DNA from: Rhizobium sp. AAP43
GTDB taxonomy: Bacteria > Pseudomonadota > Alphaproteobacteria > Rhizobiales > Rhizobiaceae
Assembly: GCF_001296045.1 (NCBI RefSeq)
Contig: NZ_LJHS01000049.1
Span: 1-64,000, forward strand
Reading direction: 5' to 3'
Length of the DNA stretch: 64,000 bases
Shown here: piece by piece, positions 53,033 to 60,747 of the stretch
Numbering within the stretch: position 1 is the first letter of the stretch
Layout of the letters: each line of letters begins with the position of its first letter
Notes under the pieces: generated by a model
What the model was told of the DNA's origin: nothing
The model's input: the letters and a program-made list of their open reading frames with translations, nothing else
The model's database searches: none
Translations under genes and position numbers: made by a program

Positions 53033-53782
53033 TCATGCCGGATCCACTGTGACGTCCTTGAAATGGACTTCGGTGTTGCCGCGCTCCGGGTCCTTGCCGA
53101 CATCCCATCGATAGACGCCGTGTTTAACGTAAACGGCGTCTCCCTCGATCACATTCGGACCGCGATAGGAAAACACTTGGCGCCCGTCGATCTCAACGGT
53201 CACGCGGCCCTTTGATGTGTCCGACCAATAGGCCTGAATATCAATATCGTGCCACCGGCCCCTCAGCTGCTGGGCCGGTATGATCACTGGCTGGCGGCTT
53301 TTCGATTGTGCGCCATCCCACTGACCAAGTTTGAAGCTGTGATCCATCTTCAGGCGCAGGTCCGCGCTATCGCGCAGGAACAGGTCGAGCGCCGGAAAAG
53401 AGCCCGGCACCTTGATCTGGAACACGGTGACACCCATGCCGCCGCGCGGTGCTGAGAAATTCTGCGGAAAGAAGATCTTGGCCCGATAGTGCATGCCACG
53501 AGGCGGTTGCGCCGAGAGTGGCATCTTGTCTTCGAGTGACGTGCGCTCTGCGCGCTCCCGATCATGATCGCAATCGTTGAAGCCAGCGCGCGCGCCGCAA
53601 TCGTTCTTGTCGACGCTGAATTTGAAAATGCCCGACTGCTGGACTTCAACGGTCTCGGGCGGGGTGCCGGCTTCAATGAGGAAGTCGGGCGTGTAGCTGT
53701 CGATCGGCAGGGATGCGACCGTCAGGCCGACAAAACCGACCACGCCATAGAGGATAAGAGCGTTCCAGTGCAGCGCGCCCAT
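53033..53782 (-). CDS. Heparin-lyase-I-like polysaccharide lyase family protein
   Basis: Encodes 249 aa. An N-terminal hydrophobic segment (residues 7-27) acts as signal or anchor, so the enzyme is extracytoplasmic. The rest is a beta-jelly-roll resembling the Polysacc_lyase (heparin lyase I) family: FKFSVDKNDCGARAGFNDCDHDRERAERTSL, YRAKIFFPQNF, VTVFQIKVPG, WHDIDIQAYWSDTSKGRVTVEIDGRQVFSYRGPN and GVYRWD near the end. AAGGGGG precedes the ATG. It faces the glycosyltransferase pair convergently and may trim the polymer they build. Substrate unknown; catalytic residues cannot be fixed by inspection. Confidence 0.78.
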   Translation of the reverse strand: MGALHWNALILYGVVGFVGLTVASLPIDSYTPDFLIEAGTPPETVEVQQSGIFKFSVDKNDCGARAGFNDCDHDRERAERTSLEDKMPLSAQPPRGMHYRAKIFFPQNFSAPRGGMGVTVFQIKVPGSFPALDLFLRDSADLRLKMDHSFKLGQWDGAQSKSRQPVIIPAQQLRGRWHDIDIQAYWSDTSKGRVTVEIDGRQVFSYRGPNVIEGDAVYVKHGVYRWDVGKDPERGNTEVHFKDVTVDPA

Positions 53783-53965
53783 GATCCCCCTTTCGCGTCC
53801 TATGCCGGGTGTTCCGGCCCTGTGAAGGCAATGCCGTTTTGAATAACAGCATATTTGGTTGCGCTCACATTAGGCCGGACACGGGCAGGACGCAATCCAC
53901 CTTCGGGGGTGGAGCGTCACTGACGCGAATGCTGGTTAATCGCAGACCCTGCGAAAAGCCGGAGT

Positions 53966-55063
53966 TCAGGCGACCGTCTTTACCCAGTTGTAAGGGTCGG
54001 CAACGCTGCCGCGCTGGATTCCGGTCAGCTGGTTGCGCAGTTTTTCCGTCTCGAAGCCGGTGCCGGCATTGCCGATGACGAACTCACCTTCGGGATGGCG
54101 TACCGTACCGATCGCTGCGACTACAGCAGCTGTACCGCAGGCAAAGGCCTCGCGCAGCTTGCCGCTCTTGGCATCGGCCATCCACTCTTCGAACGAGTAG
54201 GGACGTTCGATCACATTCAATCCGTTGTCGGTGGCAAGCTTGATGATCGAATTGCGCGTGATACCGGGCAGGATCGTGCCGGAGAGCGGCGGCGTGACGA
54301 CGCTGTTGTCATCCATGACGAAAAACACATTCATGCCGCCCAGTTCTTCGATCCACTTGTGCTCGGCAGCATCAAGGAAAACGACTTGGTCGCAACCGCG
54401 GCTCGATGCTTCCTTCTGGGCGAGAAGGCTGGCTGCGTAGTTGCCGCCGCACTTCGCAGCGCCCGTGCCGCCCGGTGCGGCGCGCGTGTAGTGCTCACTG
54501 ACCCAGAGGGTTACCGGCTTGCTGCCGCCCTTGAAATAGGGACCGACCGGCGAGGCGATGACGCAGAAAATGTATTCGCGCGACGGGCGCACACCGAGAA
54601 AGGCTTCGCTGGCGAACATGAAGGGGCGCAGATAAAGGCTGCCTTCGCCTTCCGGCACCCACTTGGCGTCGATCTTGACCAGTTCCTCGACAGCCTTGAG
54701 GAACAGCTCTTCCGGCACCTCCGGCATCGCCATGCGCTCGGCCGAGCGGTTGAATCGTCGGGCATTTTCTTCCGGGCGGAACAGGGTGATGCGGCCATCT
54801 GCGCCCTTGTAGGCCTTCATGCCCTCGAAGATTTCCTGGGCATAATGCAGGACGCTTGCCGCCGGGTCGACCTGGAACGGTTTGCGCGCGCTGATCTCCG
54901 CATCGTGCCAGCCGGTATCGACATGCCAGCGCACCACCGCCATGTGGTCGGTAAACAGGGTGCCGAAGCCGAGGTTTTCAAACGCCTTCAGCCGGTCGGC
55001 TTCGGCCATGGGCGCGGTATTCGGAACGATCTGGAAGTCGAGCATTGCGGATGTGCTGGTCAT
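53966..55063 (-). CDS. ilvE: Branched-chain amino-acid aminotransferase
   Basis: Encodes 365 aa, class IV PLP enzyme of the longer BCAT type. Interconverts Leu/Ile/Val and their keto acids. The PLP lysine is K204 in TGAAKCGGNYAASLLAQKEA; further hallmarks are LHYAQEIFEGMKAYKG, SLYLRPFMFASEAFLG and DNSVVTPPLSGTILPGITRNSI. The ribosome-binding site is weak. It stands alone; no ilv neighbours. About 200 bp upstream hold its promoter region and no other gene. Confidence 0.95.
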   Translation of the reverse strand: MTSTSAMLDFQIVPNTAPMAEADRLKAFENLGFGTLFTDHMAVVRWHVDTGWHDAEISARKPFQVDPAASVLHYAQEIFEGMKAYKGADGRITLFRPEENARRFNRSAERMAMPEVPEELFLKAVEELVKIDAKWVPEGEGSLYLRPFMFASEAFLGVRPSREYIFCVIASPVGPYFKGGSKPVTLWVSEHYTRAAPGGTGAAKCGGNYAASLLAQKEASSRGCDQVVFLDAAEHKWIEELGGMNVFFVMDDNSVVTPPLSGTILPGITRNSIIKLATDNGLNVIERPYSFEEWMADAKSGKLREAFACGTAAVVAAIGTVRHPEGEFVIGNAGTGFETEKLRNQLTGIQRGSVADPYNWVKTVA

Positions 55064-55265
55064 GAGGAGCCTGTGTCTGAAATGGTCGCATGTCGATTGG
55101 GTGGCCTCGCCGCAGCGCGTCGAGGTCTGTCTGTGCCGTGGTTTGTGCGGTTCCGCAGGCGTTTGTCAACCGAAACCATGACGCCGCATTGCAGCAAAAT
55201 GCCTTGATGGGCAGGGGGTGTCGCGGATCGGTTAGCCACAGACCCAGCCAGCGGTCACGGGCGGT
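55064..55265. other. Intergenic region upstream of ilvE, nothing recognised
   Basis: Between ilvE (which starts leftwards at 55063) and the end of the first hupE gene. It must contain the ilvE promoter. I see no ORF with a ribosome-binding site and no strong hairpin. Confidence 0.5.
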
Positions 55266-55901
55266 TCATGCGATGATCAGGCGAGCGATAAACCAGACCC
55301 CGGCAAGCGCAATGGCCGCCCCGAGGGCCTGGATCAGTCGACCCTGAGCGATCGGCTTCAGCACGGCGCCAATGGCGATCCCGATAACATGAATCACGCC
55401 CGTCGAAACGACGAAGCCGACGGTGAAGGCGGCCGGATCGACGGCGCGCGGCGCCAATACGCCATGCGGAATGCCGTGCAGGATGGCAAAGACGGAGATG
55501 AGCGCCAACGCAATCCAGTCCGGGGCTTTCCATTCCAAAGCAATGACGCCCCCGAGCACAAAGACTGACAGGGCGATCCCCGCCTGAACGGGGCCGGCGG
55601 GCAGCACGCCGAGCATGCCCAGAACGCCGCCGAGGCACATGATCAGCGGAAAGGTCGCCGGCAGTGTCCAGACCGATCGACCGCCCATCTGAGCGCCCCA
55701 GAGCCCCACCGCCAGCATCGCAAGGAGGTGGTCGAAACCGGCGAGTGGATGGCCGAAACCAGAACCGAAGCCGCCTAGCGGACCGTCCATCACATGCGCT
55801 TCGGCGATCGAGGGAAGGCACAGGCTGCCGATTGCGACGAGGGCCGGTATCGAAATGCGCAGTGCGGCGGGCGGCAATAGGGTGTGTGCTGTCATCCTCA
55901 T
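55266..55901 (-). CDS. HupE/UreJ-family nickel/cobalt permease (copy 1)
   Basis: Encodes 211 aa. A signal-like N-terminus (LPSIAEAH) leads to the metal motif HPLAGFDHLLAMLAVGLWGAQMGGR (residues 48-72); six or seven helices follow, with a second His motif HGIPHG and a last helix AIALAGVWFIARLIIA. HupE/UreJ proteins import Ni(2+) or Co(2+), often for hydrogenase, urease or cobalamin. Neither hydrogenase nor urease genes are in the window. The ATG at 55901 was chosen, with a modest AAAGAGA upstream. It is divergent from a second hupE. Confidence 0.87.
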   Translation of the reverse strand: MRMTAHTLLPPAALRISIPALVAIGSLCLPSIAEAHVMDGPLGGFGSGFGHPLAGFDHLLAMLAVGLWGAQMGGRSVWTLPATFPLIMCLGGVLGMLGVLPAGPVQAGIALSVFVLGGVIALEWKAPDWIALALISVFAILHGIPHGVLAPRAVDPAAFTVGFVVSTGVIHVIGIAIGAVLKPIAQGRLIQALGAAIALAGVWFIARLIIA

Positions 55902-56059
55902 GCAATGTCTCTTTCTTGATCTCGTGACGCTCATCTGTCGACAGGCAGGCGAGAGGGAGCGTAATTCGTCTACAGTTTCGCCCGATTCGGATATAGACTC
56001 GGCGGGGCAGCCTTTGCCATCCCTAGGCTGGCGGATGCATCCTGAGGAGAACACGCACG

Positions 56060-56647
56060 GTGTCACCGTTTAAAATCTCGCATGTTTGGGCTTTGGTCCT
56101 GATCCTTTTGATACCCTCCGTCGCGGAAGCGCATTTGCTCACGGGCGAGGGCGGTGGTTTTCTGCACGGCTTCGAACATCCGTTGTCGGGCCTGGATCAC
56201 ATGCTGGCCATGTTCTGCGTTGGTCTTTGGGGTGCGCAAATGGGTGGGCGCTCTGTGTGGAGCCTGCCGATTGCCTTCCCGCTGATCATGGTCGCGGGCG
56301 GCGTCTTGGGCATTGCCGGTGTTCCGCTGCCAGCGGTTGAAAGCGGCATCGCGCTCTCCATTGTCGTCCTTGGCCTCGCGATTGCCCTTCTGTGGCGTCC
56401 GCCGGAATGGTTGGCCTTGGTGGTGATCGGCGTTTTCGCGATTTTCCATGGCTATGCGCATGGTGCCGAATTGCCAAATGCCGCGGATCCTGCCGATTAT
56501 GCTTTCGGTTTCGTCGTTGCCACGGGTCTCATCCATCTTGCCGGCATAGCTGTCGGCCTGGGTTTCCTGAAGGTTCAGAAGGGCCAGCTCGCGCGCGCCC
56601 TGGGGGGTGTCATCAGTCTCGGCGGCATCTATTTTTTCGTCTCCTGA
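56060..56647 (+). CDS. HupE/UreJ-family nickel/cobalt permease (copy 2)
   Basis: Encodes 195 aa from a GTG with GAGGAG about ten bases upstream. Signal-like N-terminus ending VAEAH, then HPLSGLDHMLAMFCVGLWGAQMGGR (residues 36-60), the second motif HGYAHG and C-terminal GGVISLGGIYFFVS. It is clearly a paralogue of the divergent copy. Its stop overlaps the start of the next membrane gene (TGATG), forming a three-gene operon with it and a DUF1007 gene. The substrate is probably Ni(2+) or Co(2+), by family. Confidence 0.88.
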   Translation: MSPFKISHVWALVLILLIPSVAEAHLLTGEGGGFLHGFEHPLSGLDHMLAMFCVGLWGAQMGGRSVWSLPIAFPLIMVAGGVLGIAGVPLPAVESGIALSIVVLGLAIALLWRPPEWLALVVIGVFAIFHGYAHGAELPNAADPADYAFGFVVATGLIHLAGIAVGLGFLKVQKGQLARALGGVISLGGIYFFVS

Positions 56648-57354
56648 TGGCGGATGTCTGGTGCAGGCTCTGGCTATTCCTGCCACTCGCGCTTGTCAGT
56701 GGGCTCATTGCCTATTGGATCGGGCCTGGTCTTTCCGATGGCAGCTCGGCCTTCGCGGCCATTCTGACGGTCGAGCATATCCTGCCTCTGGTCGGGCTCG
56801 GTCTGCTCTTCGGTCAAGTATCGAACCGCATTCGCCTGGCTGCATGCCTCATGCTGGCCGTTGGCGGGCTAGTGGGGATCACGTTTCGCGAGGCGTTTTA
56901 CCTCTTGCTATCGCCGGTGCCCGGTGCCGCCTCGCACCTCTTCCTGACTGGCCCGATTGCCAGCGCCCTGGCCGGCATGGCGCTTGTTCTGCCGCCGCGA
57001 TACAGGCCGCCCGTGTTTATCCTGGTGGCGCCCGTGATTGGCGGTGCAAGCGCGCTTGCCACTTGGCTTGGCGATCCGGCTCTTTTCGCACCCTTGTACC
57101 TGCCGTCGGCATTCACCCTGCAGGCACTGCTGGTTGTTTGCATAGCGGTCCCGGCCGCGCAGTTTCGGGCTGTGCCTGCGATCACCGCTTCGCGGATCGT
57201 CGCCAGCTGGATGATTGCGGTGGCTCTCCTCTACGGCGGAGCCTATCTGGCCGGCAAGGATCGCGACCTCATGCCGCCGACTCTGGCGCGCCTGCCGGTC
57301 GAGGGCGCTTTTCCGGGTTTTGACGGCTTGCCGCCGCCGGAGGCGTTTCGATGA
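56647..57354 (+). CDS. Divergent HupE-like polytopic membrane protein
   Basis: Encodes 235 aa with about six or seven helices. The segment FAAILTVEHILPLVGLGLLFGQVSNRIRLAACLMLAVGGLVG lines up with the HupE core HPLxGxDHxLAMxxVGLWGAQ, but the first HP and the Asp are lost and only one His is kept. The C-terminus is hydrophilic and Pro-rich (PPTLARLPVEGAFPGFDGLPPPEAFR). It overlaps hupE copy 2 upstream (TGATG) and the DUF1007 gene downstream (ATGA). Relationship to HupE is my alignment by eye; it may be a transporter subunit rather than an independent permease. Confidence 0.75.
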   Translation: MADVWCRLWLFLPLALVSGLIAYWIGPGLSDGSSAFAAILTVEHILPLVGLGLLFGQVSNRIRLAACLMLAVGGLVGITFREAFYLLLSPVPGAASHLFLTGPIASALAGMALVLPPRYRPPVFILVAPVIGGASALATWLGDPALFAPLYLPSAFTLQALLVVCIAVPAAQFRAVPAITASRIVASWMIAVALLYGGAYLAGKDRDLMPPTLARLPVEGAFPGFDGLPPPEAFR

Positions 57355-57944
57355 TCAACCGCATGGAGCTTATTGCCCTGACCATCGTGAGTTTTCTGGC
57401 TGGCGCTGGCGCGTCTTCTGCGCATCCCGATGTGTCAGTCGCCAGTCGGATACTGCTCGACCTGGACGGAGGGCGTTTGACAGGTTTCGCGACGTTGATG
57501 GGCTTCGACACAGGCACCAGCCGTCGGCTTTTCATCCAGGCCGATCACGATGCCGATGGTCAGCTTTCGATATCCGAAACCGAGGACCTCAAGCAGGTCA
57601 TGCTGGAGCGATTGAAGAGAATGTCCGCTTTCACGGAAGTTAAACGTGAAGCGCAAGCGATCGCTCTGCCTGACATCTCCTTCAGCCGGCTTGTTTACGC
57701 CGATGGGGCCCTTCGCCTCACACTCGCCTATCGGTTTCCAGAGCCTGTCGAAGTGAGCGGCAAGGGTGTCGACATCCTCCTGCGCGACCGGGATCTCGCG
57801 CTCGCTTTCCGGTTGGACCCGCAATTGCCGGTGGTTCTGCGCGGTGAGGCCGCTGGCTGTGCAGCAACCGTCGCGCGCCGGGCGGAGGAAGCCTATTTCG
57901 GCGGTCTCGTGGTGCCGGACGTCGTTACGCTCACCTGCCGCTGA
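57351..57944 (+). CDS. DUF1007-family secreted protein with EF-hand-like motif
   Basis: Encodes 197 aa. Signal peptide about residues 1-24 (LTIVSFLAGAGASSAH), so the mature protein starts HPDVSVASRILLDLDGGRLTGFATLMGFD, matching the DUF1007 start HPHVxVxxxxxxxxDxGxLxG. DHDADGQLSISE (about 64-75) has the spacing of an EF-hand loop. DUF1007 proteins regularly accompany nickel/cobalt transporters and may bind metal in the periplasm through the N-terminal His. Translationally coupled to the preceding gene by an ATGA overlap. Convergent with a LysR gene. Confidence 0.8.
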   Translation: MINRMELIALTIVSFLAGAGASSAHPDVSVASRILLDLDGGRLTGFATLMGFDTGTSRRLFIQADHDADGQLSISETEDLKQVMLERLKRMSAFTEVKREAQAIALPDISFSRLVYADGALRLTLAYRFPEPVEVSGKGVDILLRDRDLALAFRLDPQLPVVLRGEAAGCAATVARRAEEAYFGGLVVPDVVTLTCR

Positions 57945-57954
57945 CACTATCAGA

Positions 57955-58836
57955 TCAGCCAAACATCCCGCGCTCGCCTTCCACCGCATCCTGCAGGAAC
58001 TGCACGACTGCACGGACACGCACCAACTCGCGTGCGCTTTCGTGGAAAGTCGTCCAGTAGGCGCGGCGCAGAGTTATGTCCGGCATGACCCGAACCAGGG
58101 CGTCATGCTGGCGAGCGATGTAGCTGTGCAGGATCCCGATCCCGGCCCCGGCCAGGACAGCTTCGGTCTGGCCAATCGCCGACGAAATCTCGAAGCCGGC
58201 ATTCCAGTCGCGCATCACTTCACCGGTGAAATTGAGCGAGGGCGTGAAGATCAGGTCTTCCACGTAGCCCACCCGGCGATGGCTCTTCAGCTCTTCAGCT
58301 GTTTGCGGAAGGCCGTATTTCCCGACATAGTCGCGCGAGGCGTAGAGACCGAGCGTGTAGTCGACCAGCTTCGACGAGACGAGCCGCCCCTGGTCCGGCC
58401 GCTCCAGCGTGACCGCAATGTCCGCCTCGCGTTGGGAAAGCGAAAACGAGCGCGGCACGGGCACAAGCTGGATTTTCAGTTCCGGATGTTTCTCGATCAG
58501 CGCGCCGAGCCGGGCTGCCAGGAAAAACACGCCGAACCCATCCGGCGCGCCAATGCGCACGGTGCCGGCAACTTGCGTATCGGTCCGCCCGAGCCGCGCC
58601 TGCACCTCCAGCATTTCGGTTTCCATGCGCTCGGCCGAAAAGAGAAAGGCCTCGCCCTCAGCCGTCAACTCGCAGCCATTTGTCCGGCGGATGAAGAGCC
58701 GTGTCTTGAGCGCCGTTTCCAGCGCTGTCAGCCGGCGCGACAACGTGGCATGGTTGAGCCCCATGCGCCGAGAGGCGGCGAGGATCTGCCCCGTACGCGC
58801 CACGGCGAGGAAAATTCGCACATCATCCCAGTTCAT
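57955..58836 (-). CDS. LysR-family regulator divergent from mmsA
   Basis: Encodes 293 aa. Helix-turn-helix at residues 5-64 (VRIFLAVARTGQILAASRRMGLNHATLSRRLTALETALKTRLF); the effector domain begins about residue 90 (GTVRIGAPDGFGVFFLAARL). It starts about 100 bp from mmsA in the opposite direction; an 18-bp palindrome in the gap is its likely site. Such regulators usually control the divergent gene. A role in valine or myo-inositol catabolism is therefore plausible but inferred. Confidence 0.9.
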   Translation of the reverse strand: MNWDDVRIFLAVARTGQILAASRRMGLNHATLSRRLTALETALKTRLFIRRTNGCELTAEGEAFLFSAERMETEMLEVQARLGRTDTQVAGTVRIGAPDGFGVFFLAARLGALIEKHPELKIQLVPVPRSFSLSQREADIAVTLERPDQGRLVSSKLVDYTLGLYASRDYVGKYGLPQTAEELKSHRRVGYVEDLIFTPSLNFTGEVMRDWNAGFEISSAIGQTEAVLAGAGIGILHSYIARQHDALVRVMPDITLRRAYWTTFHESARELVRVRAVVQFLQDAVEGERGMFG

Positions 58837-58883
58837 GTCACTGCCACTTCAAATTCTGCACAACAGATGCGTAAATGATCGCG

Positions 58884-58901
58884 TTGATTTGTGCAAATCA
58901 A
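58884..58901. promoter_or_regulatory. 18-bp palindrome between lysR and mmsA
   Basis: TTGATTTG-TG-CAAATCAA, perfect arms of eight bases, and it contains the LysR-type T-N11-A pattern. It lies 47 bp from the regulator start and 39 bp from mmsA. Confidence 0.65.
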
Positions 58902-58939
58902 AGCGCATACTGCCTCCATAACAATCCAGGAGGAAACCC

Positions 58940-60436
58940 ATGTATCAGGTCGGTCATTTCATCGGCGGCAAGCATGTCGCCGGCACTTCGGGTCGCAAGC
59001 AAGGCATCTACAATCCGGCAACCGGCGAAGTGCAGGGCGAAGTTTCGCTGGCCAGCGCCGAAGAGTTGAACGCTGCTGTCGAGAACGCCAAGGCCGCCCA
59101 GGCCAAGTGGGCTGCCACGAACCCGCAGCGCCGCGCCCGCGTCTTCATGAAGTTCGTCGCTCTGCTGAACGAGAATATGGACAGCCTCGCCGAGACGCTG
59201 TCGCGCGAACACGGCAAGACCATCGAGGACGCGAAGGGCGATATCGTCCGCGGCCTGGAAGTCTGCGAATTCGTCATCGGCATACCGCATCTGTCGAAGA
59301 GCGAGTTCACCGAAGGTGCTGGCCCCAACATCGACATGTACTCGATCCGCCAGCCGGTTGGCATCGGCGCCGGCATCACACCATTCAACTTCCCGGCCAT
59401 GATCCCGATGTGGATGTTTGCCCCGGCGATTGCCTGCGGCAATGCTTTCATCCTGAAGCCGTCTGAGCGCGACCCGTCTGTTCCGATCCGCCTTGCCGAA
59501 CTGATGATCGAGGCAGGTCTCCCGGCCGGTATCCTCAACGTCGTCAATGGTGACAAGTCGGCGGTTGATGGCCTGCTGACCCATCCGGACATCTCGGCCG
59601 TCTCCTTCGTCGGCTCGACCCCGATCGCCCGCTACGTCTATGGAACGGCCGCCATGAACGGCAAGCGCGCCCAGTGCTTCGGTGGCGCCAAGAACCACAT
59701 GATCATCATGCCCGACGCCGATCTCGACCAGGCCGCCCAAGCGCTAATGGGCGCTGGCTACGGCTCGGCCGGCGAGCGTTGCATGGCAATCTCTGTTGCT
59801 GTTCCGGTTGGCGAAGAGACGGCAAACCGCCTGATCGAAAAGCTGACCCCGATGGTCGAATCCTTGCGCATCGGTCCTTATACCGATGACAAGGCCGATC
59901 TTGGCCCTGTCATCACCAAGGAAGCCCAGGCGCGCATCAAGGGCCTGATTGACAGTGGTGTTGAAGCCGGCGCCAAGCTCGTGGTCGATGGCCGCGATTT
60001 TAAGCTTCAGGGCTACGAAAACGGCTACTTCGTCGGCGGCTGCCTGTTCGACAACGTGACCCCCGACATGGATATCTACAAGACCGAAATCTTCGGCCCG
60101 GTCCTGTCGGTCGTGCGTGCCAAGACCTATGAGGAAGCCCTCGACCTGCCGATGAAGCACGAATACGGCAATGGCGTCGCGATCTACACCCGAGACGGTG
60201 ACGCTGCCCGTGACTTCGCCAGCCGCATCAACATCGGCATGGTCGGAATCAACGTGCCGATCCCGGTTCCGCTCGCCTACCACTCTTTCGGTGGCTGGAA
60301 GGCCTCCTCCTTCGGCGATCTCAACCAGCATGGTACGGACTCGATCAAGTTCTGGACCCGCACTAAGACGGTCACCTCGCGTTGGCCGTCCGGCATCAAG
60401 GACGGTGCCGAGTTCGTGATGCCGACGATGAAGTGA
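58940..60436 (+). CDS. mmsA: Methylmalonate-semialdehyde dehydrogenase (CoA-acylating)
   Basis: Encodes 498 aa, typical of MmsA. Converts methylmalonate or malonate semialdehyde to propionyl-CoA or acetyl-CoA in valine and inositol breakdown. Aldehyde dehydrogenase fold with ITPFNFPAMIPMWMFAPAIACGNAF, FVGSTPIARYVY and catalytic C281 in GSAGERCMAIS; the usual active-site Glu of other ALDHs is absent in this CoA-dependent group. C-terminus IKFWTRTKTVTSRWP is diagnostic. AGGAGG precedes the ATG. Downstream there is a fragment resembling its own 3' end. Confidence 0.95.
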   Translation: MYQVGHFIGGKHVAGTSGRKQGIYNPATGEVQGEVSLASAEELNAAVENAKAAQAKWAATNPQRRARVFMKFVALLNENMDSLAETLSREHGKTIEDAKGDIVRGLEVCEFVIGIPHLSKSEFTEGAGPNIDMYSIRQPVGIGAGITPFNFPAMIPMWMFAPAIACGNAFILKPSERDPSVPIRLAELMIEAGLPAGILNVVNGDKSAVDGLLTHPDISAVSFVGSTPIARYVYGTAAMNGKRAQCFGGAKNHMIIMPDADLDQAAQALMGAGYGSAGERCMAISVAVPVGEETANRLIEKLTPMVESLRIGPYTDDKADLGPVITKEAQARIKGLIDSGVEAGAKLVVDGRDFKLQGYENGYFVGGCLFDNVTPDMDIYKTEIFGPVLSVVRAKTYEEALDLPMKHEYGNGVAIYTRDGDAARDFASRINIGMVGINVPIPVPLAYHSFGGWKASSFGDLNQHGTDSIKFWTRTKTVTSRWPSGIKDGAEFVMPTMK

Positions 60437-60497
60437 TGCCGGACGATTGCTTGTCTCGACGTCCCCGCGGTTCTTCGCTTGCTGCGGGCGTCGGACG

Positions 60498-60539
60498 GGC
60501 ATCAAGGACGGTGCCGCATTCGTCATGCCGATGACGTAG
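60498..60539 (+). pseudogene. Remnant of a second mmsA-type 3' end
   Basis: The 42 bases encode GIKDGAAFVMPMT-stop and closely repeat the true mmsA terminus (GIKDGAEFVMPTMK-stop at 60392-60436), offset by 106 bp, with several substitutions. Similarity fades just upstream. It is a leftover of a duplicated or replaced mmsA copy, not a functional gene. Confidence 0.72.
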
Positions 60540-60572
60540 TGATATGCACAACGCGCATCAGTTATCCTTGGA

Positions 60573-60596
60573 AAGGTGGGGGTAAAACCCCGCCTT
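60573..60596 (+). terminator. Intrinsic terminator of mmsA
   Basis: AAGGTGGGG (60573-60581) pairs with CCCCGCCTT (60588-60596, one G-U pair), followed by TTCT. It lies beyond the mmsA remnant. Confidence 0.85.
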
Positions 60597-60690
60597 TTCT
60601 CTTGGCCGTTAAGTATTTCTTCAGCTGTGATGCTGTGCGTGTCGCAAATCACTTGAGATCGGATATGCCTCGTGATCATAAGGCCTAGCT

Positions 60691-60714
60691 GCCGCCATCT
60701 GGGGAGATGGTGGC
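60691..60714 (+). promoter_or_regulatory. Ten-base-pair leader hairpin before the YjgN-type gene
   Basis: GCCGCCATCT (60691-60700) pairs with AGATGGTGGC (60705-60714) around GGGG, with one G-U pair, followed by ACTTTATTT. It ends 33 bases before the start codon. It could be an attenuator or a terminator for upstream read-through. Confidence 0.5.
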
Positions 60715-60747
60715 ACTTTATTTGTGATCAGAAGAGAGGTTTGTCTC

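Noticed and set aside
49133-53782. Complete integrative element at tRNA-His
   Set aside because: No integrase, transposase or direct repeat of the tRNA 3' end was found within the cassette or just beyond it, so only an inferred acquired cassette is reported.
53896-53913. Hairpin TCCACC/GGTGGA downstream of ilvE as a terminator
   Set aside because: Six base pairs only and no T-run on either strand; too weak to call.
55902-56059. Cobalamin or nickel riboswitch upstream of the hupE genes
   Set aside because: HupE genes are often controlled by such elements, so I looked for a B12-box-like sequence and the usual stems on both strands. None was recognisable.
58884-58901. FNR/FixK box (TTGAT-N4-ATCAA) before mmsA
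   Set aside because: The palindrome has eight bases, not four, between TTGAT and ATCAA, so it does not fit the FNR/FixK spacing. A LysR-type site is more likely given the adjacent regulator.
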